Origin: Ulota crispa
Taxonomy: Eukaryota > Streptophyta > Bryopsida > Orthotrichales > Orthotrichaceae
Assembly: GCA_963920765.1 (NCBI GenBank)
Contig: OY987243.1
Span: 11,532,001-11,596,000 of the forward strand
Reading direction: 5' to 3'
Length of the DNA: 64,000 nucleotides
Position 1 is the stretch's first letter. Every line of letters begins with the position of its first letter. The position numbers and the translations under genes were made by a program. Below the pieces are notes generated by a model. It had not been told where the DNA came from, made no database searches, and saw only the letters and a program-made list of their open reading frames with translations. Below are positions 22,496-34,257 of the stretch, in pieces.

Positions 22496-22900
22496 TGTTG
22501 GTAGTGGGTACCCACTCTTTTCCCTTACATTGGGGACCTTCAGGAGTGTGTCTTTTAACTTTTGGGGTTGTGTTGCATTTGTGTGTTGAGATTAAGGTAA
22601 ACACACCCAATCTTAAGTGGCACTCAAATTTTGCATCGTATATTTGAGGATTTTATAATACACTAATAAATCCAAAGTGAAGCAATGAAAATTGCTTGCA
22701 CAAGCAAATTTTGTCACATGTTAGGTGCTAAGATGCTTTAACAAGGTTGAGATTGGGACCATCAAGTGCCATTATAGAAACAAAACCAAGTAATTTCAAA
22801 ATTAATCTACATTTGTTTTTAAGGATCCTATGAGCTGTAACTTTGCCCTTTACCATAAAGTATTTTACAACACTTTTTTTACAAAAGTGAGGTGCTATGG
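22496..22900. other. No recognised gene
   Basis: AT-rich. At 22583 it has TTAAGGTAAACACACCC, resembling the sequence after the TTAA element at 20836 (TTAAGGTAGGCACACC). This is a faint repeat trace. Confidence 0.35.
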
Positions 22901-23890
22901 TATCCTTAATTGCAAGTCTATACATGACTGTTGCAAGGCTATTGGACTACTGGATGCTTGCTCGTCGCCAGTGACACAGCTCGCTTGTCCCTTCTCTTTC
23001 TCTCTAGTTGTGTATTGTTATTGAATGCCATCGCTTTGCACCGCAACTTGTCGCTGGGAACACTTAAGGTGGCATCAACCATCAAACTAAGGATTTTGGA
23101 GTAGGAAAATCAATTGATGAATTTTGAAAATAATATTGTCAAGTTAGGAAGAGGAAATCAAAAATATTGGCATCAATTTCAAAGCCCCAATGCAATCCTT
23201 TGTTCACAAAGATTTTCAAAGTCCAAAATTATTAAAATTGTATAGTTGTATGTAAGAGATGCTAAAAGTATACATATGATATTGGTTCTTAAATGGTGAG
23301 ATGGGGCACTCAAAATTATCATATCATATTAGTCACCCATACTTATCATATACAAAAAAATAAATGGTTATGGATGATGAAGTGATGGTTCTCGGTGATA
23401 AAGTGATGGTTATGGGTGACAAAGTGATAATTATGGGTGACTAATATGATATGATAATTTTGAGTGCCCCATCTCACTATTTAAGAACCAATATCATAAG
23501 TATACTTTTAGCATTTCTTACATACAACTATACAATTTTAATAATTTTGAACTTTGAAAATCTTTGTGAACAAATAATTGCATTGGGGCTTTGAAATTGA
23601 TGCCAATATTTTTGGTTTCCTCTCCCTAGCTTGACAATATTATTTTCAAAGTTCATCAATTGATTTTCCTACTCCAAAATCCTTAGTAAATCCTTAGTTT
23701 GATAGTTGATGCTACCTTAAATGTTCCCAGCGATAGCGATGAGTAGCTGTGCAAAGCGATGACATTCAATAACAATACACGACGAGAGAGAAAGAGAAGG
23801 GACGAGCCAATTGTGTCACCAGCGACAAGCAAGAATCCAGTAGTCAAATAGCCTTGCAATAGTCATGTATAGACTTGCAATTAAGGATAG
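22901..23890. mobile_element. 990-bp foldback with about 490-bp arms
   Basis: The outer arms begin TATCCTTAATTGCAAGTC at 22901 and end with its inverse at 23889. They extend through ATGACTGTTGCAAGGC, GTGTATTGTTATTGAATG and ATCGCTTTGCAC to an inner TAAGGTAG-ended element (23067-23717), whose own arms meet near 23390. The arms differ by scattered substitutions and small indels. I cannot find a direct repeat outside the ends. Confidence 0.8.
23067..23717. mobile_element. TAAGGTAG-type element at the core of the 990-bp foldback
   Basis: Ends TA|AGGTGGCATCAACCATC and GATAGTTGATGCTACCT|TA. It contains the shared blocks AATATTTTTGGTTTCC, GATGCCAATA and GAGATGGGGCACTCAAAA. Confidence 0.65.
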
Positions 23891-24184
23891 TTTGTTGAAA
23901 GGTTAACCCTAATAACTCTTTTTTTGAATTTTTCATGATCTTGAAGCATCCTAAACTCTTAAACGCTCGGGTATGGGTAAGGTTATCTTATGTATGAAAA
24001 TTTTCAGATCAACTGAATTGTTTTTCACGACTGCCCAAATTGTCTCTATTTCAAATATAAGCCAAGCTGAGGTGTAATTTTTGTATCACAATTTGATTTA
24101 TTTAGAGTTTAGCAGTAGTGCAACACATGTGTTACTTCTGAGAGGACCTAACACTAAAAGTGAAAAATGACCTGAAACTGCACA
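23891..24184. other. No recognised content
   Basis: AT-rich, no gene or repeat recognised. Confidence 0.35.
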
Positions 24185-24187
24185 TTA

Positions 24188-24605
24188 AAGCATCATCAAC
24201 CCAAGACAAGGAATAAGATTGTATCATTTCTCTTTGTGGGGGCCAAATGTGTGGGAGAATGAGGTACTTTTAGGGTTCCAATCCTACCCTAGCAACGCAT
24301 AATTAGGAGATGACCTTGTCAAAACGACCTCTTCATACGGGAAATTTACTCATTTCTCACTACTTGGGGACTTCCATTGCATTTGGTGCTGAAATGACAC
24401 AGTTCCTTGCAATGGCTCGCAATTTCTTGGCAACAACTTGCAAATACTCACAAGTGTCTTTTCTTGTGCCTAGATTTGCGATGGGAATTGCGTCTAGTTT
24501 AGGAGGATCATTATGGTGAAAGAGACTACACACTTAAAAGATGGAGAGTGGCGCAAGAGTAGCTAGTTCCCAATCCCAAATCCAGTGTATGGGTTGATGA
24601 TACCC
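24188..24605. mobile_element. Tourist-type MITE, 418 bp
   Basis: The left end (AAGCATCATCAACCCA) and right end (TGGGTTGATGATACCC) are inverted, with TTA duplicated at 24185-24187 and 24606-24608. The left GG to AA change suggests an old, methylation-decayed insertion. The interior carries only a short open frame (24310-24519) with no known domain. Confidence 0.72.
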
Positions 24606-24608
24606 TTA

Positions 24609-25207
24609 GGGCTTTAGATATTTAGCATAATATAAAGACATATTCTTTATATTTATGTAGTTACCTATCCAAAAAAATACATTGTTTTTTTTCATATTGG
24701 CTGAAATCTTTTGTTAGATTGCAAATGTAATTTCCTTCTTCTTTGAATGTCTTTAAGGATATTTATCTTAACGGTTTTTGTATTAAAAAAATGAAAAGAA
24801 ACAAATGAAAATAATAAAAAATTCATTGCAAGAGTGAAGTACAAAAGCCCCAACCAAAAACAACATGGAGATAGAACCAAAAGAGAGTACAAGAAATTTA
24901 GTTTTGAATAAACATCTCAACTGTTTTTACATGATAATTTTGTTCCATTTTTTACACAAATGAACAAAGATTTATTGTAAGGGTAAAGTACAAAAGCCCT
25001 AGCCAAGTACAATATGAAGGTAGAACAAAAAGCGAAATGATCAAACATAGCAAAAATAATAGAATATAATGCAATTCCAACATAGCAACTAAAAAGCAAG
25101 AGGCTTGCATATATTGAGGTATAATTTTGATATTTTAAGCATAAATATTCTGTTTGGCACTCAAAAAATTTGAATGGATGGAAATTGATTTAGTTCTTAA
25201 ATCGGCA
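24609..25207. repeat. AT-rich stretch with a short direct repeat
   Basis: The segments 24825-24885 and 24970-25040 share GTACAAAAGCCC, then CCAA, then ACAA, then GGTAGAAC or GATAGAAC in order. They look like two diverged copies of one unit. No coding frame is recognised. Confidence 0.5.
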
Positions 25208-25214
25208 TTAACTC

Positions 25215-25463
25215 TTAACCTTAGAGCACCCCATCAACGGGATTTTGTTGATTGAAATTGGAAAATGAGTTCATTTTGAGTACATGCAGGCTTGTACCAA
25301 TGACTAGGGTGTACCCGAGCTTCTAGGAGTGGGGTTGTGATGGAGTCAAGAGGGGTTACAAATATTGTGGATGTACTTTATGGATAAATGCGTGGAGTTA
25401 AATTGAAAAGACCTAGTTGGCCTCCTCAAAAGCCCGGAAAAACTTTGGGCGCTCAGGGATTAA
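25215..25463. mobile_element. Short TTAA-flanked element, diverged
   Basis: TTAA|CCTTAGAGCACCCC at the left and TTTGGGCGCTCAGGGA|TTAA at the right, 249 bp. Its GAGCGCCC end is shared with the copies at 40703-40939 and 46544-46781; the left end has decayed. Confidence 0.6.
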
Positions 25464-26728
25464 AGAACCAAACAACTTTTCTGGCAACATAGCAATTTTG
25501 GGCAAATTATTATTTATAAAATAGTGAATACATCCTCACAAGACTTTTAGGGCATGAGTGCATAATGAGTATTTTTCCAACGCAAACAAATTCAAACCAT
25601 ATTGGTTTATTAAAAAAAAGTTACCATTAAACATGTAATTCTACTTGCTCAAATGGCAAGATGGGCACAACTATATACACTCCAATGGAAATATTGTAAT
25701 CTTACCTAGAAGTTGAGAGGCAAAGTTATTTCATTGTTAGACCCTCATTCCATGAAAGCAACCAATTTTACTTATTGCCCTATGCTATTTTAGGTGGATG
25801 TGGCCATATGTTGATCAAGCTTATCAAAGCCACAATTTTTGGTCAATTTTTAGTCCTCTAGATCTAACTCAAATTTAAAACTTCACCATTCACATTTTGA
25901 AAAGATTGCTGTATGTAGAAGCTAAAAATTGTTCAAAATTCAACTTTGTATGAGAGTTTTTTGGAAGCTAGTTTCCTATTCTGAATCTTTAATACATGTT
26001 CTCCAATTCATAATATTATGAGTTTTTTTTGAATACATGGCCAACTTCATTGCAAAAATCAATCTTAACCCTTAAATGCCCGAGGGATAAGGGCAAAACA
26101 TAAATGCGTTATAGAATGATACTTTTGTAACTTTGATGAAGTTTGTTTCAAAAGATGTTCAATATCTATCCATATGGTCAACCATTCAAAAAAACATTGG
26201 ACTCTTATGTGAATTTAGAAGCATTTATCATTTAATATTCATCAAATTTTCAAATTTTATTCATAGAATTTAAAATTGGGTATGATTGGTTAAAAATAGA
26301 TGTTATACTCTAAAGTTCAAAAATGAAATCTTTTTGAAGGAGAGAACATCATTAGTTTCTTGAAATAGTAAAATTTATAACATTAGGAAATATTGATGTG
26401 TTTGTCTTTGAAGATTTCTCCTTGGTGGAGTTTAATTTGGATTGACAAGATTCAAATTGGGTTGGAAAGAAGACTTGCTTTCTTAGATGAATTTTTTATT
26501 TTTATTTTTTTCATCTTGGAAAGGGCAATGACTAGAAAACGGTTGATTATGAGTTAAGGGGTTTAAAATTTCAAACAATAAAGTGAAAACAACTAGTGCA
26601 AAAGGCTCCCCAAGTTAGAGATGTCCAGATTGATTTGAATGCCCAAAAATAAATCCCATTTCAAACCCTATAATCTCACAATACATGTGGCAACTATCTT
26701 TCATCTTTTACTATAGCATGAAACACGA
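25464..26728. other. No gene; one isolated TTAACCC end
   Basis: AT-rich. At 26065 the sequence TTAACCCTTAAATGCCCGAG resembles the left end of a TTAA element. A weak partner (CCTTGAGGGTTGA) lies near 27436-27448. Nothing else is recognised. Confidence 0.4.
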
Positions 26729-26963
26729 TATTTGTTAATTTGGGAAAAATAGAGATCCCACTTTGTTTTCCCCTCAAACCCAAAAATTACTTTAAAACCA
26801 AGTTCCAAGATATCATATTCAATCTGAGACACTAAGATCTTTTCCCTTGCAAATCCCTCCTCTTAAGTGAGGGCACGTGTTGGTTTGAGGTGATCACCTC
26901 AAACTTCCTGACTCACTTCCTGAAAGTCTCAAAATGTACCATTTTTCCCAAATTAACAAATAT
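26729..26963. mobile_element. Foldback MITE with a perfect internal palindrome, copy 1
   Basis: Ends TATTTGTTAATTTGGGAAAA and its inverse TTTTCCCAAATTAACAAATA. An internal palindrome at 26884-26903 reads TTTGAGGTGATCACCTCAAA. A diverged second copy is at 54384-54608. It has no coding capacity, and the superfamily is unknown. Confidence 0.75.
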
Positions 26964-28117
26964 TGCTTTATGATGAAGTAGTTACTACTAGATCCTATAT
27001 TAGAATGTACCAATTTTTCATTTTTTCTTGCTTTGCTATCAACATGACTCATTCTAGGTTTTTTTGGTGAAACAAAGAATTTCAAGAGTTTTAGAGAGAT
27101 TCATGATTTTCAAGTGCAACGTAAAAATTTCAAATGTTCTCAGTTCAAAATGTCATCTTGTGCCTAGTCTTACAATTGTGTTGCGTAAGTATGCCAAGAG
27201 TATGTATGTAATGTTCTAAACCAATTGGACTTGTCTATCATGGCCACCTCAATTGTTTGCACATCAAAATTATAGTTATTTTGAGGTATAGCAAATCACA
27301 AGTTGGATTGTTGAAATACTTACCAAATTTTTATCTCGTAATGAAACACACTACAAGTTAAACTCGAATCCAACAAATATTACACGTGGGAGGACCTTTT
27401 TAAAAGAAAATGGCAAGAAATTGTACTTCAAGGCCTTGAGGGTTGAAAATTATCCAATTATTAATAGATAAAAATGCAAACCTCTTTAAATTGCCCAAGG
27501 TACTCAAATTTACCGTCAATAACCAAGAGACACGAGTAATTATAAATTCGATGGTCTTTGTTGAAAACATACAAAATTAAACTTGAAAACTGACCATATG
27601 ATATTTAGAAGCTAAACCAAAAGCACTTGAAACTCAAATAAATAATTCGAAGTCGATATAGCTTGTCCAATAATGCACATACTTATCTTTGGATAATTCA
27701 TGGGCAAAATGGTTTTCTCAGTTACTGTATAGTTGTCATAAATCTGCTTTTTCTACAATAGCAAATGGAGTTCGATTCTTATGATTTTGTGCAGGTAAGA
27801 CTCTCAAAAATCAAATACCAGATCCCCCGATAAGCGCATTTTTCTATTTAATTGAAGCCATAAACTCCCTCGTTAATTTCCATTTTGATATGCCACGAAC
27901 AAGCCAACTTTTGGCCAAGATTTTTATATCAACCAATGGGTTTAAATACCACTCATTAGCATCTTGTCGTGTGAGGCACTTCTTCATTTAGAATGAAGTA
28001 GGTAAAATATCTGTCACTGATAGGTCACAATCCTTTTCATTCCGGTTTGAATTTAAATTAAGCATTGAAATTTGAGACCAGCGTATTTTTTTTGGATTTT
28101 CACTAGTAGACTGACAC
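26964..28117. other. No recognised content
   Basis: AT-rich, no gene, and no repeat that I can define. Confidence 0.35.
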
Positions 28118-28126
28118 GCACCCCAC

Positions 28127-29227
28127 GGCTCGGTTTACTGCACATACGTCGATCTGGGCCCCGCCTTGTCAGTGCCAGAAATACACAATTTGCTTGGGCT
28201 GCCCCTTCCTTCGAGCTGCCCTGCCTGAGCTCAGAAAAACTAGTCTAAGTACTTGGTTTGCAAATACAACATTAAGGTAGCAACACTCATAAGTGGGAAA
28301 TTAAGGATTTTGTAGTGGAAAATCAAGTGAAGAACTTTGAAGAAAATATTATGAAGCTAGCAAGAGGAAACCAAAAATATTGATATCAGTTTCAAAGTTC
28401 CAATTGCAAGCATTTGTTCACAAAGATTTCTCAAAGTCTTCAATTAATGAAAAGGTATAGTTGTGTGTACAAGATGTCTTCAATACGCTCATAATACTAA
28501 CTTTAGGAGTTCTTAAGTAGTGAGATGAGACACTCAAAATCGTCATGCCAATCACCCAAAATCATCACTAAGTCACCCATAACAAAAAAATTTGTATTTG
28601 TGAGTCACTGACACAAGAGTAGGTAACCCCATGAAGACCCTCCTGAGCATGGGTGCTGCTACCTTAAAACCACACCTACTTGCAACTAAATCAACACCCA
28701 TGCTTAGGAGGGTCTCCATGGGGTTACCTACTCTTGTGACAGACTGTCAGTGACTCACAAATATAAAAAAATTTGTTATGGGTGACTTAGTGATGATTTT
28801 GGGTGATTGGCATGACAATTTTGAGTGTCTCATCTCACTACTTAAGAACTCCTAAAGTTAGTATTATGAGCGTATTGAAGACATCTTGTACACACAACTA
28901 TACCTTTTCATTAATTGAAGACTTTGAGAAATCTTTGTGAACAAATGCTTGCAATTGGAACTTTGAAACTGATATCAATATTTTTGGTTTCCTCTTGCTA
29001 GCTTCATAATATTTTCTTCAAAGTTCTTCACTTGATTTTCCACTACAAAATCCTTAATTTCCCACTTATGAGTGTTGCTACCTTAATGTTGTATTTGCAA
29101 ACCAAGTACTTAGACTAGTTTTTCTGAGCTCAGGCAGGGCAGAAGGAAGGGGCAGCCCAAGCAAATTGTATATTTCTGGCACTGACAAGGCGGGGCCCAG
29201 ATCGACGTATGTGCAGTAAACTGAGCC
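28127..29227. mobile_element. Mutator-like foldback element with 9-bp target duplication
   Basis: The left end GGCTCGGTTTACTGCACATA and the right end (inverse of GGCTCAGTTTACTGCACATA) are flanked by the same nine bases, GCACCCCAC (28118-28126, 29228-29236). A 9-bp duplication with very long terminal repeats is the hallmark of Mutator-like elements. The arms, about 530 bp each, are nearly perfect inverses and meet near 28675. They include a GC-richer outer part (GTCAGTGCCAGAAATA, GGGCTGCCCCTTCC) and an inner TAAGGTAG-type part (28275-29083). No transposase is encoded. A fragment of the outer end recurs at 36107-36141. Confidence 0.88.
28275..29083. mobile_element. TAAGGTAG-type element forming the core of the Mutator-like palindrome
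   Basis: TA|AGGTAGCAACACTCATAAG at the left and its exact inverse at the right. Interior blocks (TATTTTTGGTTTCC, TTTGAGTGTCTCATCTCACT) match those at 13038-13432 and 50060-50436. It has either been incorporated into the larger element or inserted before the arms were made palindromic. Confidence 0.65.
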
Positions 29228-29239
29228 GCACCCCACCAT

Positions 29240-29530
29240 GCAAGCAAGTAAGGAAAATTTGGATAGAATTGGATAGAATCATCGACATCTGCATATTCAT
29301 CCATAAAATATACTAATTTTAATAACTTTCATCCAAAATCTGGCGAATCTGCTACAAACTTTGGGAGGGGTTGGGCGAATTCATCCATTAGTTCAGAGAT
29401 TATTTCATGTGTTATGATCGTCAGGCCAATTTTGAGGTAAGATTTAGGCGAATTTTCACCAAGAAAATTTATGCTGATTGAAACCACCCCAATTTGGTGA
29501 AGGACCTTCATTTTCCATGGGCCCATACCA
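29240..29530. repeat. Dispersed repeat (ATTCATCCA type)
   Basis: Contains GCATATTCATCCATAAA and GAATTCATCCATTAGTTC, related to 37610-37760, 40280-40540 and 43930-44015 (each with GTGGATGA or its inverse near CATCCACGT-type sequence). I cannot define its ends. Confidence 0.4.
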
Positions 29531-29551
29531 ACTAGTACTGTACATGTAAGT

Positions 29552-31207
29552 TTACTAAGGACTAAGGGCCCTTTTGGGGGACATTTGAGATTTTGGGCAT
29601 GTACCTATGGTTAAACTACTTTGCATGATTTTGTGAAATTTTTATTGAAGGTGCGGGATTCATAGATTTACAAGGAATGTAATTATTTCTTCATTTTGAC
29701 ATTTATTGAAGAAGTTAAAAATGAATTTCTAGAAAAAGCTGCTCCTTGGGTAGCTGAAAACTTCTTTAAAAATTTCATTTTTTTCAAATAAAAATCTGAA
29801 ATAGGTTCTTTAGACTTATATAGATGTGGGGAGCTTTGAATCACTCATTTCCAATAAATGAGATGAAAGTTATGAAGACTTTTACTTAACTGGTAGATAT
29901 GGCTCCATATCTATCAGTTAACCCCTAAAGGCCCATTGTCCCCTTGGGGGACAAATGGATTTTTGGGCAGGTACCTATGGCTAAACTAATTTTTATGATT
30001 TTTTGAAACTTTTATGGAAGGTGTGCAATTCAAAAATCTATGTGGGCATCTATTGTTTTCCTCATTCCAACATTTATTGAAGAAGTTATGCATGAATTTC
30101 CAAAAATGGGCAAGGGCGAGCAGCCCAAAAAAATTCAAAATTGTAATTTTTAAAAATAAAAATCTAAAATTGGTTCTTTAGATTTTTGTATACGTGGATA
30201 TCTTTGAATCCTTCAATTTTGATAGATGAGATGAAAGTTATGAGAAGTTTTAGTTTGCAGGTAGGTATGGGACTCCCAAACTTCCATTCCTTTTCTCCCT
30301 TGTAAAACTTGTTACTTTACTTTTTTGAGCTCTTTGTGTATTTGTTTTTTGACTTTTTTTTTTGCAAGTTGTAGTAGACTAAGATTCCTTGGTTCTCACC
30401 ATTTGAATCAAAGTAATTTGGGTTTTTGAATTTTACATAAATCCTCCAATTTTGCTTAGTGTATATGCAAATTTCATGACCTTACGACATTGCAGGGTTT
30501 TACAAAGTATGATCCACACCTTTGTTTCATTTGAAAATTCTCCCACATTTACCTAACTTAGTTTTCTACATGGGAAAAATAAACCTTAACTTTGCATAGA
30601 GCAATTTTTTTGATATAGGAGCCATCAAAAATTTCTGAAATTTTTGTGCAGTAGTGAAAAAACTACTTTTTTCACTTCTTATGTGAATATCTCACTCCTC
30701 ACCATCTAGAATGAGCTAAATTTTTTTTTCCATAAGTACCTCCCATTGTCTAGGGCAAGATCTTATGGTTGGATTTCCTATATATATTTCTCCTTACTCC
30801 TCCAAAAGTGGCAGTTTTGAGTGATTTTCACAGAAGAAAGGGTTTGGACCTTTAGGGGTTAACTAAAAGTCTTCATAACTTTCATCTCATTTATTGGAAA
30901 TGAGTGATTCAAAGCTTCCCATGTATATGTAAACTCAAAGAACCAATTTCAGATTTTTATTTTAAAAAAATGTAAATTTTGAAATTTTTTTTGGATTGTC
31001 CGGACTGCCCCATCTCCAAAAAAAGTCAGAAATTGATTCTTTACTTCTTCAAAAAATGTCAGAATGAAAAAAATTTAGATGGACACACAAACCTTCGAAT
31101 TCCCCATCTTCCATAAAAGTTTCAGAAAATCACACAAAATAATTTAGCCATAAGTACGTGCATGAAATCCCATTTGTACCCGAACGGACAGTCAGTCTAG
31201 GGGTTAA
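29552..31207. mobile_element. Head-to-head TTAA-type foldback hosting an intact TTAA element
   Basis: The outer left half (29552-29917) and outer right half (30863-31207) are inverted copies of the same left half of the 0.93-kb family; both contain the AATGAGATGAAAGTTATG block or its inverse. The right outer end reads GTCTAGGGG|TTAA. Between them sits a complete element (29918-30862). A left-left foldback derivative of the family therefore received an intact copy at its centre. Confidence 0.75.
29918..30862 (+). mobile_element. TTAA-flanked element, 945 bp
   Basis: TTAA|CCCCTAAAGGCCCATTG at the left and TTGGACCTTTAGGGG|TTAA at the right. It is the best-preserved left end in the window, with TCCCCTTGGGGGACAAATGG just inside. 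It has the full family order of blocks and no coding frame. Confidence 0.9.
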
Positions 31208-31542
31208 GGTGGATTGCGTTGAAACCGTACATTTAGCCGATTTGTGTTATTTTTCAAAGTCAAATACATGTTGAAAGTCAGGTAGATTTTTTTATTTTTA
31301 ATATTTTTAATTTTTTGGCATTTAAGCATTTCATTAATTATCTACGAGTAATGTTGGATGCACTAGGGACTTTATTGCTTTATGTTCATGTTGGAACGTA
31401 TGAAGGTCAAAACATTCAACAAAGGAAGATTAGGTCGTTTTAGAACCACTTCAAAATACTTTCTAATAGATGTAACTGAGTACAAATGATATCATATAAT
31501 ACTGCATTATGAGTATTTGAATTGCACATAGAAACTTTTGAT

Positions 31543-32471
31543 TTAACCCCTAAAAGACCATGGCCTTTATTTTGTTAAAAGACACTCAAAACTGTCAAAT
31601 CTATGGCAAAGAGTAAAAAAGTTTGAAAATTGATATTTTTGTATATTTAACTAAAGAATCTAGTACTAAACTAAAATAAGAATGTGTTGTACAAAATTCA
31701 AGAACTTTGACCACACAAATTGCAAGATGTTTGCATTCAAAATGTAAAAAACAAGGTTTTTCGCACCTTGCATGACTAGATTATTTAACTATGAACTTTT
31801 TTAACTTCAAATTTTTGCATCACAAAGTTTGGAGCTTTATTTTTTTGTGGTGGGAAATTTGAGTTGGGAATCTTGGGAAAAAAATTAAAACCAAAAATAC
31901 TTGATTTTCATTCTTAAAAAAACATTAGGTAGAAGAAGGTATGAGATTGAACAACAACTTAAATTGTTAATAACCATGCAATGGAATTGAAATGCAATAA
32001 TCCCAATGGTGAGATTGGTCTAGAAAGCAAACTTCACCCTTAGCAACAATTTTTTTGGAAAAATGTTAAACTTGCATTCAAAAATGAAGTTTATAAGTTA
32101 TTTTTTCAAGAAGATGCTTAAGGTGCCCAAAAAACAAGATTGTCCATAACTTTCTCATAACTAGTCCAAATGGAATGAATCAAAGCTTCAGATCTAAACA
32201 AAGCTATAATGTATGAGAAAAATAAAATAAAATAAAATAAAATTTAAGTTTTTGTAAAGAAAAATTTGCTCCCCAATCTCCATAAATTTTTGCTTATCTG
32301 GGCATTACTTTTGCTCCCGAGCATATATTGGAAAATTTATATTCCCCAAAAGCTAATATTTTTTTCCTATCTTCAAAAAAATTCAAAAAATTATGACAAA
32401 AATTGAGGCCATAGGTACCTGCCCAAAATTCCATTTGTCCCCCAAGGGGATAACATGGTTTTAGGTATTAA
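31543..32471 (-). mobile_element. TTAA-flanked element, 929 bp, diverged
   Basis: TTAA|CCCCTAAAAGACC at the left and GGTTTTAGGTA|TTAA at the right, in reverse orientation: the TAGGTACCTGCCCAAAATTCC and TTTGTCCCCCAAGGGG blocks of the family's left end are at the right. Interior more diverged than other copies. Confidence 0.72.
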
Positions 32472-33425
32472 CTGGGGTTTGAATTTTGTCTTTGTTATTT
32501 TCTTTTTTATTTTCTCAATGACCAATCTAGGCCATTTTTTCCTTGGGATTTTGTACTCTAGACCACACAAGAGAAAGCTCTGCAATGAGAAAAACTACTC
32601 TCAAGAAGTTTAACTTGGTATCTTGACCCCGCTCCGCCCAAAGGGCCCCAACGGAGCCAACCTAAAATTTATTCAAAGATGCGCAACATTTTTTCAAGGT
32701 TTTTTTTAGTGATTATTATTATTTTAAAGTTCTTATTGAAGTATAGTTTCAGGATCATGAGTCTGATTTTGAAAATGAATTAAAAAGATTTGTCTATTTA
32801 AGATTTTGTGCAAGAGTATCCATTGCAAATCTTCACTTTCTAGTGTTGAAGGCTCTTGGAAATGAGCCTCAAGTACACTAGAACTTGGAGAAAAATCACA
32901 TTAAAAATTCAATTTCAAAATTTGTAAAATGGGTTTTGAGAAGTTGTAAACTGATTGGGGTTATGCATGTTATACTTTACATACTCATATTTTTTTGGTA
33001 CCCTCAATTTTAGGTTTGAGATGTAAAAAGAGGATTGAAAGACTTCAAATCACTTTTGCAGTTTTAACACCCTCTTGATCAAATGTTATAATCTTTCAAT
33101 CCATAAATGATATTGTTGTGATTTCTTTTCTTATGTGATCTATAACAAATCTACTTTGAATTTGTGTGGTTGGGCTTTTGAGAGAATTGATAAGATTGAT
33201 CAAAATGTCAGCATTTTGTTCACTTTCAAGCAAATTCTGAGATACTTAAAAATGCCATGGGCAGTGAGGGGTTAATCATCAAGCTAGACAATCTTATAGG
33301 GATAGACCCTCTTGTAGCATAGTTGTTTGTTTGTGGATTTTCATTCATATGTGTAAAAAAGAAATAAAGAAAAAAGAAATGCAAGATTGGAAAATAAAAT
33401 CCCTTATTGAATGTGCTTACATGTG
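32472..33425. other. No gene; one orphan TTAA-type end
   Basis: GCAGTGAGGGG|TTAA at 33261-33275 resembles a right end of the TTAA group, but no matching left end is found. A short GC-rich patch (CCCCGCTCCGCCC) is at 32627-32645. Confidence 0.4.
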
Positions 33426-33430
33426 ATTTT

Positions 33431-33701
33431 TGTTAAGATAAGTATTCTATTAATATGCTCTACACATAGTTAACTAGAGTTCACTGGAGTTTACTTTAGT
33501 AAAGGGATCCCATGGATCAATATTAGAGAAGGAATTTTACATTCTATCTTTGGTCTTCCCTTGTATATAGTAGGCAAACCCTACTTGGATAAGAACACTT
33601 GTTACTTCTTCTCCTTGCATACTTTGTTATATCTCTTTTGTGTCCTCATTGTGTTTTCTATTCCCAACTCTTTCCTTAAAGCCTGTAACTCTATCACAAC
33701 A
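33431..33701 (+). mobile_element. Copia-like solo LTR
   Basis: The 271-bp segment begins TGTTAAGATAAG and ends CTCTATCACAACA, so it has the TG...CA ends and the short TGTT/AACA inverted repeat of an LTR. It is flanked by the 5-bp direct repeat ATTTT (33426-33430, 33702-33706). A TATA-like TTGTATATAGTAGG lies at about 33552-33565 inside. Nothing retroviral adjoins it, so it is a solo LTR left by recombination between two LTRs. The Copia assignment rests only on end sequence and size. Confidence 0.8.
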
Positions 33702-33706
33702 ATTTT

Positions 33707-34234
33707 GACTTACTTTTAGCTAACTACTTGACTAGGTCTTGACTGGTCCTTTATGTCCTAGTTTGGTCCTCTTTGTTGTCTCTCATGCAAGCCTTCATGT
33801 TCTTTATGTTGTCCATCATGCCTCCATGTTCATTATGTTGTCGCTCATGCCTCCATACCCATTTTTGGCTGAACTCTTGTATTTTTTTGGTTCAGTGCAA
33901 TGAAATTCCTTTCAAGCTCGGTTTAGACTAGCAATTGGACAAATCACAAAAAGTGGCACCTTGTTTTGTTTTTCTTCCTACAAAAGCATTAGCATGTCAT
34001 TCAGTAGTTCAAGGTGCCATCCAATTCACTAGATAGGGGTGTTCATATTGAAAAGTTTGGAGTCACCCTAATCCCAAGCCCCAAAATTCCACTATCTTGT
34101 GCGTTGACGTTGTTATGTTGATTGGTGACTTGGCAAGTTGAATTATTGAACAAATCGTAAGTGTGAACACTTCAATGGACAAACACTAGTATTTCAACCA
34201 ATAAAATTTTAGAGAATTTTGTTCAATTGCTTCA
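33707..34234. other. No recognised content
   Basis: Unassigned sequence with repeated phrases (TGTCTCTCATGC and TGTCGCTCATGCCTCCAT, 33778-33856). No gene. Confidence 0.35.
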
Positions 34235-34257
34235 CATAATGGTGCCTTTAGGTTGCC

